Below, piece after piece: positions 31,901-40,074 of a stretch of DNA of 40,239 nt (positions are counted from its first letter, which is position 1; the number at the start of each line of letters is the position of its first letter). Under the pieces are notes generated by a model that did no database searches, was not told the origin of the DNA, and worked only from the letters and a program-made list of their open reading frames with translations. The position numbers and the translations under genes are program-made. Source of the DNA: Chloroflexota bacterium. GTDB lineage: Bacteria > Chloroflexota > Anaerolineae > Anaerolineales > Villigracilaceae. The stretch lies in the NCBI GenBank assembly GCA_016235425.1, contig JACRLC010000093.1:1-40239 (forward strand), read 5' to 3'.

Positions 31901-33995
31901 TTTCCTCATTGATCTGCTGATCCGCTTTGGCAACTCGGACTTGTGGCATCCATCCAAAGGCGGCGAGCGGCCGATGGACTTTTCGTATTTCAACGCGGTG
32001 TTGAAGAGCACAAGTTTCCCGCCGTACGACCCGTGGTTCGCGGGCGGGTACATCAATTATTACTATTACGGTTTCGTGCTGGTGGGAACGCCAGTGAAGT
32101 TGCTTGGCATTGTCCCGACCGTTGCTTACAACTTCATCCTGCCGACACTGTTCGCGATGGTGGCTGTGGGCGCGTTCACGGTGGGGTGGAACCTTTTGGA
32201 CCGCGGACAACAGACAACGGACGATAACGGCCAGTGGTCGGTGTTCAATAATCGTTTTGTATCGGGCATTACTGCTGCCATCATGATGGTGTTGATCGGG
32301 AACCTCGGCACGATCCAAATGTTATTCCAGGCGTTCCAGCGCATGGCTGCGCCGGGCGGCATCATCACGGATGCGAACGTCGTGCAGAGGTGGGTTTGGG
32401 CGTTCAAGGGATTTGTGATGTCGTTTGGCGTCACTGCGCTTCCAATTGGCCGCGGCGAATGGTATTGGAATCCCAGCCGCGTCTTCCCGCCGGGGCCGGG
32501 CAATGAGATCAATGAGTTCCCGCTCTTTACCTTCCTTTACAGCGACCTGCACGCGCACATGATCGTATTGCCGGTTGCCCTGTTCATCCTGGCATGGACG
32601 GTTTCCTTCTTGAAGACGCGCGCGCAGATGAAACCATCTGAATGGATCGCAGCCCTGCTGGTTGGCGGATTAACGATCGGTGCGCTCAAGCCCATGAACA
32701 CCTGGGACCTGTTCACGTATTTCCCGCTGGCCGCGCTGGCGATAATCTATACGATCTGGCGTCACGCGCAAGTGAAGGAGCGTTTCGGATTGCCCGATTG
32801 GGTGATCCGTCTTTTGCTCGCGCTTGGCACGGTGGTTTTGCTTTACGCTCTCGGTTCCCTGTTCTATGCGCCTTTTTCATATTGGTTCAGCCAGGGATAC
32901 AGTTCGGTAAATATCTGGGCCGGGCCATACACGCCGTTCTGGTCGTACATCACACAGTGGGGATTGTTCCTGTTCATCATCATTTCGTGGCTGGTATGGG
33001 AAACGCGCGAGTGGATGGCGTCCACGCCGGTTTCGGCTTTGAATAAGCTGCGGCCCTATTCGGTGGTAATCGAACTTGCACTGGCGTTCTTCCTGGCCTC
33101 GCTGGTCTATTTCGCATTCGAAGGGATTGCCATCGGATGGGTGACATTGCCGCTCGCGGCCTGGGCCGGGATTTTGATCCTGCGGCCAGGCATGCCGGGA
33201 GTGAAACGCATTGTTTTGCTGATGATCGGCACTTCGGTGACATTGACCCTGGCCGTGGAGAAGATCGCGCTGGCCGGTGATATTGGCCGCATGAACACCG
33301 TCTTCAAGCTGTACCTGCAGGCATGGACGATGTTTGCGGTCGGCGCGGCGGCGGCTTTTGGCTGGCTGCTGGGTGCATTCCCATTCTGGCTCGCCCGCTG
33401 GCGCAACACATTCCAGGTTGGAACGTCACTGTTGTTGACGGGCGCATTCCTGTTCACCATCACTGCCACTCCCGATAAGATCAGCGACCGCATGACGCCC
33501 ACTGCTCCGCGCACGCTCGACAGCATGGCCTACATGAACTTCTCCCAGCACTGGGACGGCAACACAATGGATTTGAGCGAAGACTACCGCGCCATCCGCT
33601 GGATGCAGGATAACGTGCAGGGATCGCCAGTCATTGTGGAAGCCAATTGCACGGAATACCGCTGGTGCACACGCTTCACCATTTACACCGGCCTGCCCGG
33701 CGTCGTCGGTTGGAACTGGCATCAAAGACAGCAACGCGCGCTCATCCCGCCGAATTTGATCACGGACCGGGTGGCGGAAATCAACTCCTTCTACACGACG
33801 ATTGATATTGAATCGGCGCTTGCCTTCCTGAAAAAATACCAGGTTAAATACATCGTCGTCGGCCAGCTCGAGCGAAATATCTACCCCGCCGCAGACGGCT
33901 TGGACGGCCTCGCCAAGTTCGAGCAATTCAATGGCACGCACTGGCGTTCGGTGTTTCGCGGCCTGCATACGGTTATTTATGAGGTGCTGCCATGA
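28995..33995 (+). CDS. Giant GT39-YYY (DUF2298) fusion membrane protein
   Basis: The product has 1666 residues. Residues 1 to about 500 form a GT39/PMT-like membrane module; its acidic loop WGEGYHQHPDELFLSG is near 32-47. Residues about 500-860 are a non-membrane, beta-rich extracytoplasmic region including QSDYIVIPTNHQYAQIT. Residues about 870-1666 are a YYY/DUF2298 module with FNAVLKSTSFPPYDPWFAGG, the INYYYYGF motif (about 1017-1024) and SDLHAHMIVLP (about 1180). Chloroflexota are known for YYY proteins, whose reaction is not established; the architecture suggests lipid-linked glycan transfer. Residues about 195-245 are a polar insertion encoded by 7-nt repeat words. The gene's stop overlaps the DUF952 start, giving an operon with the second YYY gene. 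Confidence 0.85.
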   Translation: MTEKHNWVYDLLLVFVLLVAGYLRFTGVDWGEGYHQHPDELFLSGVVENMRAKTCIDPAIPVDACPADQQRWLNIREYFDTEKSTLNPHNRGQAFFVYGTLPMFIVRYAAEISHVTDLAEFKFLSRQLAALADLFTVFILYFIVSRLYGRRVGLLASLFSALTVMQIQQSHFFTTDTFMNMFMFLAIWFAVEILMWREKRPETRESEIGELTESTVEQSPVPSLQTPPSNSPVLQSPLTNNQHLHRTQVQVLRIITHPLFLLSIGFGLALGMAMASKINAAVLAMLLPGAFLVRYFAVDRKQQTELKTDHPLSGTGWLLITLFLVAGGLATIISFRVFQPYAFKGLGLNPQWVTNIQEQRLQATGDADLPWNLQWARRTHLYSFTNLTAWGLGLPLGILAWAGFLLMGWRILKGEWRHALLWGWTAFYFAWQSLEFNPTMRYQLPVYPLLVMMAAWVLFEAAGWKVGTFKRVNLPAIFASIIGISILALTAIWAFAFQSIYLRDEPRIAASRWIYENVPGPITVQFQSKDDGGSNMPLTFPIGGIIQPDVPYTTSFVPAQDGQISGILLGHALDSSASPSTVVLTLSPVENPDGILGRASAVIEPATNDPRGPSVSLSFDPPVPVAKDAVYTLKIETLGQSLTLSGSGIANETDYDWGLPFRIDGYDPFGGMYRGDLLLQVYWDDNADKLIRLVDVLTQSDYIVIPTNHQYAQITRLPERYPLTTLYYRELLGCPDEMDIIKCYREAKPGQYKGDLGFELVQVFESYPTLGPIVINDQAAEEAFTFYDHPKVLIFKKTDDFSSAKLREIFSTVDLTSVVHLTPRQASNYKDLMLPLSRLVQQRTGGTWSQLFDYDWIQNKYPIVGLLFWYAFIFVLGLVVYPIVRLALPGLGMYGYPVSRALGLVLLAWLSWMGGSLGVPYTRVTIGAAFALITVAGIGLGWRRRDQFKAEWNANRRFFLLAEILFASFFLIDLLIRFGNSDLWHPSKGGERPMDFSYFNAVLKSTSFPPYDPWFAGGYINYYYYGFVLVGTPVKLLGIVPTVAYNFILPTLFAMVAVGAFTVGWNLLDRGQQTTDDNGQWSVFNNRFVSGITAAIMMVLIGNLGTIQMLFQAFQRMAAPGGIITDANVVQRWVWAFKGFVMSFGVTALPIGRGEWYWNPSRVFPPGPGNEINEFPLFTFLYSDLHAHMIVLPVALFILAWTVSFLKTRAQMKPSEWIAALLVGGLTIGALKPMNTWDLFTYFPLAALAIIYTIWRHAQVKERFGLPDWVIRLLLALGTVVLLYALGSLFYAPFSYWFSQGYSSVNIWAGPYTPFWSYITQWGLFLFIIISWLVWETREWMASTPVSALNKLRPYSVVIELALAFFLASLVYFAFEGIAIGWVTLPLAAWAGILILRPGMPGVKRIVLLMIGTSVTLTLAVEKIALAGDIGRMNTVFKLYLQAWTMFAVGAAAAFGWLLGAFPFWLARWRNTFQVGTSLLLTGAFLFTITATPDKISDRMTPTAPRTLDSMAYMNFSQHWDGNTMDLSEDYRAIRWMQDNVQGSPVIVEANCTEYRWCTRFTIYTGLPGVVGWNWHQRQQRALIPPNLITDRVAEINSFYTTIDIESALAFLKKYQVKYIVVGQLERNIYPAADGLDGLAKFEQFNGTHWRSVFRGLHTVIYEVLP
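29580..29723. repeat. Long 7-nt-periodic repeat inside the GT39-YYY gene
   Basis: The left block runs through degenerate AGAGACC, AGAGACT and AGAGAAT words. The right block runs through CAATCTC, CAGTCCC, CAGTCTC and CAAACTC words and is roughly the complement of the left. The frame stays open and adds a Glu/Ser/Pro-rich loop between helices. Confidence 0.75.
32205..32230. repeat. Short 7-nt-periodic words in the GT39-YYY gene
   Basis: GACAACA, GACAACG and a degenerate GACGATA run in tandem, coding RGQQTTDDNG in a loop between helices of the YYY module. Confidence 0.5.
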
Positions 33996-34354
33996 TCTTT
34001 CACATCACGTCACGCAAAGAATGGCTTTCCGCACAAACCCTCGGCGAATACCGCGCGCCGAGCCTCGATACCGAAGGTTTTATCCACACGTCCACGGATA
34101 AGCAGGTTGCGCACGTTGCCAACGCCTTTTACCGCGGACAAAACGGACTGGTTCTGCTGGTCATTGATGAAACGCGGCTCAAGTCCGAGGTCAAGTGGGA
34201 AGCGCCTGCTGGACCTCCCGCCGAGGGCATTTCCCCGTCCGACAAATTTCCCCACATCTACGGCCCGATCAGCATCGAAGCGGTCGCCTCTGTTCTGGAC
34301 CTCGAGCCTGATACCGAGGGAATTTTCATTTTCCCCCCTTTGGCAGGCGGCTGA
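33992..34354 (+). CDS. DUF952 family protein
   Basis: The product has 120 residues and fits DUF952 throughout: start MIFHITSRKEW, then SLDTEGFIHTST, LVLLVIDETRL, and FPHIYGPISIEAV. It is a small cytoplasmic protein, related in fold to ADP-ribosyltransferase-like domains in some classifications, but its activity is unknown. Its ATG overlaps the stop of the giant GT39-YYY gene (ATGA), and its own stop is 6 nt before the next YYY gene. It is thus locked into the YYY operon, an odd place for a soluble protein. Confidence 0.9.
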   Translation: MIFHITSRKEWLSAQTLGEYRAPSLDTEGFIHTSTDKQVAHVANAFYRGQNGLVLLVIDETRLKSEVKWEAPAGPPAEGISPSDKFPHIYGPISIEAVASVLDLEPDTEGIFIFPPLAGG

Positions 34355-34360
34355 TCACCG

Positions 34361-36817
34361 ATGACCTCTTTCATTTCCTGGTACATTCTCCTCACCCTGC
34401 TCGGCTGGCTGACTTTTCCGCTGGCTTACCGTCTCTTCCCCGCGCTGGCGGACCGCGGCTACACACTTTCACGCGCCGCGGGCTTGTTGATCTGGGGCTA
34501 CATCTTCTGGCTCTTCACGTCGCTTGGAATTTCACACAACGACATCGGCGGGATTTTGCTCGCGCTCGCCATCCTCGCGGGACTGAGTATTTGGTCGTTT
34601 GTTACGAATTACGAATTACGAATTACATGGATTAAATCGAACGTCCGCCTCATCGTTACAACCGAAATCCTCTTCCTCGCGGCCTTTGCCTTCCTCGCCT
34701 TTGTCCGTTCCGCCAACCCCGAACTGACGAGCGCCGAGAAGCCTATGGAATTGGCGTTCATCAACGCCATTTTGCGCTCGCCCACTTTTCCGCCGCGTGA
34801 CCCGTGGCTCTCCGGTTATGCCATTTCGTACTACTACTTTGGCTACGTGATGACCGCCATGCTGGCGCGGCTCACGTCCGTGCCCGGAAGCATGGCGCAC
34901 AACCTGATGACCTCGCTCATCTTCGGCCTTGCCTCGGTCGGTTCGTATGGGATTCTCTACAATCTGCTTGCACTAAACAATCGCCAATCTGAAATCCAAA
35001 ATCGTAAATCGTCAATCGGCCTGCCTCTCCTCGCTCCCCTCTTTCTCCTGCTCATTTCCAATTTTGAGGGCGTGTTTGAAATTCTCCATCGCCGCGGAAT
35101 CCTTTGGTTTAGAAACCCGGCTACTGCGGAGATGACCGGTCCGTTTTGGAAATGGCTGGATTTAAAGGAATTGACCTCTGCTCCCATCCAGCCGCCCCAG
35201 TGGACACCCGACCGTTATCTCTGGTGGTGGCGCGGCTCGCGTGTCGTGCAAGATTACGACATGCGCGGAAATCCGCTCGAGATCATTGACGAGTTTCCCT
35301 TCTTCTCTTTCCTCCACGCAGACTTGCATCCGCACGTGCTTGCCATCCCCTTTACCTTGCTGGCGATTGCGGTGGCGCTCAATCTCTTTCTCGGCGGCTG
35401 GCGCGGGACGATCAATTTGTTTGGCGGGCGTCTGCGCATTAATCCCTTGGGATTTTTCTTCACCGCACTCGCGCTCGGCGGACTGGCCTTCCTCAACACC
35501 TGGGACATCCTCATCTCAGCCGCTTTGATCGTTCTCGCCTACGTGATCGCGCGCGCCCGTGAGGATGGCTGGCGCTGGGAACGCCTGGAGGATTTATTCC
35601 TGCTCGGCCTGCCTCTGGGATTGACAGGCGTCCTGCTTTACCTGCCTTTTTATTTCGGCTTCTCGTCCCAGGCGGGCGGCATTTTGCCCAGCCTGATGTA
35701 TCCCACGCGGGGCGCATATCTCTGGATAATGTGGGGGACGCTGTTCATTCCGCTCTTTGCCACCCTGCTCTATTTTTGGCGCGGGGAAAAACTCCCGGCC
35801 AACTGGAAGCTTGGATTCTCCCTGGGGCTTGGCTTTGCATTTTTTATGTGGATTTTCATGTGGGGCGTCGGCTGGGTTGGGTCCATCGTCGAAAAGGATT
35901 ACGTCAACTTGTTCCTTGCATCGCAGGGAATGACGGCAGGCCAGCTATTTTACGCGACCACCCTGCGCCGCTTGAGTTACATCGGCGGGTTGATCACGCT
36001 GCTGGCAATCCTGATCCCCTCTATCGCATTCTTAATCACGAAACACGCAACACGAGAACAAGATAACACGGAAACAAGTACACACGGAAATACGCATCAC
36101 GCAACCCTCTTCGTCTTCCTTCTCATCGCCCTCGGTGCGCTCCTCATCATCGTCCCGGATTTTGTCTACCTGCGCGACCAGTTCGGGTATCGCATCAACA
36201 CCATTTTCAAGTTTTACTATCAGGCATGGATATTGTGGAGCCTTGCATCCGCATTCGGCATTGCCGTCCTTCTCCAAAAATTGCGCGGCGCATGGGACGT
36301 GGCCTTCCGCGTTGTAATTGGCCTGGTCATCATCCTCGGGCTGGTCTATCCCGCCTTCAGCCTGCCCTATAAAACCAACGACTTCAAACCGCCCTTCGGC
36401 TACACCCTCGACGACTTCGAGCGCATCCAGCGTGAAAACCCCGATGAGGCCGCCGGCATCGAATGGCTTCGTTCCGCCCCGGATGGGATCGTGGCCGAAG
36501 CGGTTGGCGATCCATACAGTTATTACGCGCGTGTTTCAGTCTACACCGGCCTGCAGACTGTTTTAGGATGGCCCGGCCACGAGGATCAATGGCGCGGTGG
36601 TCACGCTCTGCAAGGCACGCGGCGGGAGGATATCGAGACCCTTTACACCACCTCTAATTGGGAACTGGCGAATGAGATCATCCGGCAATACGACATTCGC
36701 TACATTTACATCGGAATATTGGAGCGCACGAGCATGCGGGTGCAGGAGGAAAAATTCATGGCCCACCTGCAGCCCGTCTTCCAGCAGGGCAGTGTGACAA
36801 TCTATGAGGTACCGTAA
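34361..36817 (+). CDS. YYY (DUF2298) family polytopic membrane protein
   Basis: The product has 818 residues and about 15-18 hydrophobic helices. It corresponds to the C-terminal half of the 1666-residue protein: KPMELAFINAILRSPTFPPR, the aromatic motif SYYYFGY (about 155-161), FSFLHADLHPHVLAIPF (about 315-331), FLNTWD, and a C-terminal soluble part with YYARVSVYTGLQTVLGW and IRYIYIGILER. The conserved S/A-D-L-H-x-H set could be a catalytic or metal site. Three loops are made of repeat words: TNYELRIT, NRQSEIQNRKSS and TKHATREQDN onward. All keep the frame. It is the last gene before the terminator at 36868. Confidence 0.87.
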   Translation: MTSFISWYILLTLLGWLTFPLAYRLFPALADRGYTLSRAAGLLIWGYIFWLFTSLGISHNDIGGILLALAILAGLSIWSFVTNYELRITWIKSNVRLIVTTEILFLAAFAFLAFVRSANPELTSAEKPMELAFINAILRSPTFPPRDPWLSGYAISYYYFGYVMTAMLARLTSVPGSMAHNLMTSLIFGLASVGSYGILYNLLALNNRQSEIQNRKSSIGLPLLAPLFLLLISNFEGVFEILHRRGILWFRNPATAEMTGPFWKWLDLKELTSAPIQPPQWTPDRYLWWWRGSRVVQDYDMRGNPLEIIDEFPFFSFLHADLHPHVLAIPFTLLAIAVALNLFLGGWRGTINLFGGRLRINPLGFFFTALALGGLAFLNTWDILISAALIVLAYVIARAREDGWRWERLEDLFLLGLPLGLTGVLLYLPFYFGFSSQAGGILPSLMYPTRGAYLWIMWGTLFIPLFATLLYFWRGEKLPANWKLGFSLGLGFAFFMWIFMWGVGWVGSIVEKDYVNLFLASQGMTAGQLFYATTLRRLSYIGGLITLLAILIPSIAFLITKHATREQDNTETSTHGNTHHATLFVFLLIALGALLIIVPDFVYLRDQFGYRINTIFKFYYQAWILWSLASAFGIAVLLQKLRGAWDVAFRVVIGLVIILGLVYPAFSLPYKTNDFKPPFGYTLDDFERIQRENPDEAAGIEWLRSAPDGIVAEAVGDPYSYYARVSVYTGLQTVLGWPGHEDQWRGGHALQGTRREDIETLYTTSNWELANEIIRQYDIRYIYIGILERTSMRVQEEKFMAHLQPVFQQGSVTIYEVP
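34602..34626. repeat. 7-nt tandem repeat ACGAATT in the YYY gene
   Basis: Three tandem ACGAATT units code NYELRIT. Clean 7-nt periodicity. Confidence 0.7.
34978..35018. repeat. 7-nt-periodic words in the YYY gene
   Basis: Degenerate CCAATCT, CCAAAAT, CGTAAAT and CGTCAAT words code a polar cytoplasmic loop (NNRQSEIQNRKSS). The same words occur at 22840-22869. Confidence 0.65.
36034..36105. repeat. 7-nt-periodic words in the YYY gene (AACACGCAACACG type)
   Basis: CGAAACACGCAACACGAGAA and related words run to 36105, coding a His/Thr-rich loop between helices. Related to 11564 and 16162. Confidence 0.6.
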
Positions 36818-36867
36818 ACCCATCTTATTACTACCTGTTTCTTGATAGCACGTTGAACTGGATAAAC

Positions 36868-36904
36868 GAAAAAGCGGCAGCGTTTTGGACGCCGCCGCTT
36901 TTTC
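36868..36904. terminator. Bidirectional intrinsic terminator ending the glycan region
   Basis: GAAAAAGCGGC (36868-36878) continues through GCGT and pairs with ACGC and GCCGCTTTTTC (36894-36904), with one A-C mismatch and a TTTGG loop. The A-run and T-run make it work on both strands, between the convergent YYY and M23 genes. Confidence 0.9.
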
Positions 36905-36911
36905 TCAGGCA

Positions 36912-39272
36912 TTACTTCTTTGTCAGGACAATTGACCTCGTTTCCGATTGAATTCCGCTTTCTGAATTGTAAGTAACTTCCAACATGTAAGAACCTGCGG
37001 GTAAGTTCTTCGTTTCCAGATTGTAGTGATATTGTTTACCTTGGATCGCGATTCCGTTGGCTGGATTGTTGCTCACATGAAATGGGCCAATCACTACATT
37101 CCCATTTGCATCCAGTACTTGAAGCGTTAGTGATTCGTCAACGACAAAGTTGCCTCCAAAATCAGTCACCGTGAACTTTACAGGGATTGTGCGACCTTGC
37201 TGACCGCTATATGGATTCGAGTTACTGATGGGTGGAAGCCATTCAAGCTGGTAGCCGTTCATGTGACTCCAAGCTTCGTCCATGGTTATGCCAGCCATGT
37301 CTTCAAGAGGACGGCGTTCCAGTTCGGACAAAATCACGGCTTGAAGCTCAGGGTCGCCATATTCAACTAAAGCATTCAAGAATGATTGAAGACCTGCTAC
37401 TTGTTCGGATGTAATTGTTACTGTATCTCCGTTACCATCCAATAAAGCCTCCAGTGATGGGACAAAAAGATTCATAGTTTCGAGGCTTTGATCGGACAGT
37501 TCCGGATGCGCCATGAGGACTTGCACGATATTGGGGATGTAGGTGTAGTACAAGTCAGTTAATCTCTGGCCCTCAGGCGTGGTGCTTAAGATTTCATCAC
37601 GAACACGATAGAGCAGGGTTGTCAGGTCAACTGCTTCTGCAATACGCAACGATGAAGATTCAGGCGTGGATGTGGTTGCATAAGGTGTGGGAGTCCCATA
37701 AAGCCCTGTTCCATTCACTGTTAATCTTTGCGCTGATGCTGGACAGCCAATTCCACATACACGGCAAATCCAAGGCACTTCTGTTGGCGGCGGATTTGTT
37801 GGAACAGGTGTAGGTGGAATATGTGTAAAAGTGGGTGGAATGGACGTGGAGATAAACACTGGCTGAGGAGTGTAATTCAGCGGTGTAGCCGTTGGTGTGG
37901 GAGTCCAATTTACATCGTAGGTAATTATCAATTTGGCAGTACTCAGATCTGGGTCAAAACTTACTCGTTCAAATCCAATTACGCGGCGTACATTTGTAGA
38001 ACCAGCGTTTTTTATGATGATGGAGATGGATTGCCCTGAATTCCAATCCGGGCGATTTATGATCTCCTGAATTACAGAGGAAATATCGGGCGTGTCCCGC
38101 GTCTCTCCAAGTTCCCAGGTATCTGTAACATTCCAAAGCGCCGAATTGAAAGTTGTAATGCGATTTGTAGGCGGACTGGACTCGCTATAAGTCAGTGGGT
38201 TTCCGCTTGCCTCACCAAAAATCTGCACGGCGATGGGTACGGTATATGTTCCATCTACTGAAAAGTTGATATAGGCATTTTCGATATTTGCATGTCGTGG
38301 GATTTGAACATTGTTAAATCTAAATCCGCTGGTTATATTGCCGCCATTGAAACAGGCCCCAAGATAAACTTCGTTGTCTGTATTGTAAAAAGCGCAGTCG
38401 CCTGGGTTTGTGCCGCCATCGTCGCTTCCTTGGCTGATTGGTATGCCAACTGCTGGGGCGGGAGGAAGAGTTGCTGTGGGAGTGGGAATAAATTGATGTG
38501 CATCAATAAAGTCAGTTGGATCTGTGTATCCTCGTCCCAGAGTTGGGAAATTATCAGGATGAATTTCAGGAGGAGTATAACCGCGTCCGACTCCATCATC
38601 TATGTTGCAATCGGGGTATTGTGAGTAAATTATACGTGCATCTGGAAAATACCGAATTTCAAAATGGAGATGAGAGTCTGGAATAGTATTGCCTGTTGTA
38701 TCATCTGTATGGTATTCAGGGAATAACCCCATGTAGTCTTGGTGGATAACAAAGCCTAGCACTTGCCCCTCTATTACTAAGTCTCCGCTGTTCACCTGAA
38801 CTGCATCAACATGTACGTAAACAGAGTATATTTTTTCTCTTGACGGAAGTGTATGTTCAATGATAATTCCCCTACCTGGCCAACCTTCTGGGGTAACTTC
38901 AATAACAACTCCGTTTGCTACAGCAGTTACCTCATGACCTGCTGCGTCAAATGTACGGTCAGGATAATATAAATCTTCGCCAGCATGAAACAATTCTCTC
39001 CAGTCATAATGGAAACATGTATCTGGGTTGTCCAAATCAGGATTTTTTACACCATAATCAGTATCTTCAATTAGGTTGCCATTGTTGTCGTAAGTTTGCC
39101 TAGGGATGTATAGTATGCGGTTTTGGTAGCCAAGCGGATAAGTAAAAGACGAAGATATAGATTCTGTTTGCAAAATGAAACCTTCGTTCAATGGTTTTGC
39201 GCTTATTTTCTGAAATATTGAAGACGATATAAGAAGAGCTAGTATTAAAACATGCAGTGATTTTGCTTTCAT
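36912..39272 (-). CDS. Exported M23-type metallopeptidase with beta domain and Pro/Thr linkers
   Basis: The ATG at 39270-39272 has AGGAGG 6 nt upstream, so the ATG nine codons earlier is not used. The 786-residue product begins with a Sec signal peptide (to about residue 25). The LytM/M23 zinc site follows: H96-x3-D100 (FHAGEDL), H154 (YVHVD) and H201-x-H203 (SHLHFEIR). After a TPTATLPP linker comes a beta domain (about 305-470, FRFNNVQIPRHANIENAYI to LIITYDV) of a type common in large secreted bacterial proteins. A second Pro/Thr-rich linker leads to a Cys-rich WICRVCGIGCP, a helical region and a C-terminal Ig-like domain. M23 enzymes cut peptidoglycan cross-links or cell-surface peptides. 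The gene is AT-richer than its left-hand neighbours, hinting at transfer. Confidence 0.82.
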   Translation of the reverse strand: MKAKSLHVLILALLISSSIFQKISAKPLNEGFILQTESISSSFTYPLGYQNRILYIPRQTYDNNGNLIEDTDYGVKNPDLDNPDTCFHYDWRELFHAGEDLYYPDRTFDAAGHEVTAVANGVVIEVTPEGWPGRGIIIEHTLPSREKIYSVYVHVDAVQVNSGDLVIEGQVLGFVIHQDYMGLFPEYHTDDTTGNTIPDSHLHFEIRYFPDARIIYSQYPDCNIDDGVGRGYTPPEIHPDNFPTLGRGYTDPTDFIDAHQFIPTPTATLPPAPAVGIPISQGSDDGGTNPGDCAFYNTDNEVYLGACFNGGNITSGFRFNNVQIPRHANIENAYINFSVDGTYTVPIAVQIFGEASGNPLTYSESSPPTNRITTFNSALWNVTDTWELGETRDTPDISSVIQEIINRPDWNSGQSISIIIKNAGSTNVRRVIGFERVSFDPDLSTAKLIITYDVNWTPTPTATPLNYTPQPVFISTSIPPTFTHIPPTPVPTNPPPTEVPWICRVCGIGCPASAQRLTVNGTGLYGTPTPYATTSTPESSSLRIAEAVDLTTLLYRVRDEILSTTPEGQRLTDLYYTYIPNIVQVLMAHPELSDQSLETMNLFVPSLEALLDGNGDTVTITSEQVAGLQSFLNALVEYGDPELQAVILSELERRPLEDMAGITMDEAWSHMNGYQLEWLPPISNSNPYSGQQGRTIPVKFTVTDFGGNFVVDESLTLQVLDANGNVVIGPFHVSNNPANGIAIQGKQYHYNLETKNLPAGSYMLEVTYNSESGIQSETRSIVLTKK

Positions 39273-39357
39273 GTGGCACCTCCTTTTGTTTTGTTGCAAG
39301 TTTGAGCGGAATATTACCTGCCCGTATGCTTTCTTTTAAACTTGTTACGCTGGGTGG

Positions 39358-39987
39358 TTATGGAAGAAAAGTGAGGGTTTGTAAAACTTCCAGAAAAACC
39401 TTTTCAGTTTCAGGTGCAAGTTCTGTTGCATTCATAAGCCCGTATAATGGGCCTGTGCCAATTATTTCATTTCCATATGCTACATAAACGAAGTATGGTG
39501 CGCTTTCAATCTCAAGATAATTTGGTAATGATGTTTTGATTGCTGTATATCCACCAATATCAAACCGTTCTCCAAGGTCAGATTTTGTTAGGTTTGTGGG
39601 TGGGGATTGTTTTTTCCATTTTCCCGTAAATTCTGTTAAGAGAAAATCTTCAGTTGTTAGTTTCTTGGGATTTGGAAGCACATAAAGCACCATACCTTGA
39701 TAGCCATAACCCTTTATTTCTTTAAATTGAATGGATAAATGGTCATATTTTTCCCCTTTATCTTTACTTGCAGTAATAGAAAGTGTTCCTGGCGCATAAG
39801 TGAAAGAATATCCCGCTTGCGCATCAGTATACCTATACTGTCCATTTTCTAGGATTTCTGGTGTTGGTGAAGGTTTAGGCTGTTGGGATGGTAGTGCTTT
39901 TATGGAAGATATTCCCCACACACTCCCTAAAAGAAATATGATAATAATCAATATTCCTAATATTGTAGATTTAATTGGTGTTTTCAT
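39358..39987 (-). CDS. Membrane-anchored extracytoplasmic protein, unknown function
   Basis: The product has 209 residues. A short basic start (MKTPIKS) leads into one strong hydrophobic segment (about 8-27), then a PKPSPTPE linker and a mixed alpha/beta domain opening with YTDAQAGYSFTYAPGTLSI. Such openings are common in PsbP-like or surface-exposed proteins of Gram-positives and Chloroflexota, but no specific family is claimed. GGAGG lies 4 nt before the ATG. The stop is 85 nt upstream of the M23 gene start on the same strand, so the two may share a message. The gene is strongly AT-rich. Confidence 0.72.
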   Translation of the reverse strand: MKTPIKSTILGILIIIIFLLGSVWGISSIKALPSQQPKPSPTPEILENGQYRYTDAQAGYSFTYAPGTLSITASKDKGEKYDHLSIQFKEIKGYGYQGMVLYVLPNPKKLTTEDFLLTEFTGKWKKQSPPTNLTKSDLGERFDIGGYTAIKTSLPNYLEIESAPYFVYVAYGNEIIGTGPLYGLMNATELAPETEKVFLEVLQTLTFLP

Positions 39988-40003
39988 TTTGCCTCCTGAA
40001 TTT

Positions 40004-40074
40004 ATTTTCTCTACCGTACAAATACGAGTAAAAACCGAGCTTATATTGCAGGCTAAATGTACGATAGAGAAAAT
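40004..40074. repeat. AT-rich inverted repeat upstream of the anchored protein
   Basis: ATTTTCTCTACCGTACA (40004-40020) pairs with 40058-40074 with a single mismatch, around a 37-nt centre. It lies just upstream of the ribosome-binding site of the minus-strand gene, where it could be an operator, a transcript hairpin or a small mobile palindrome. Confidence 0.65.
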
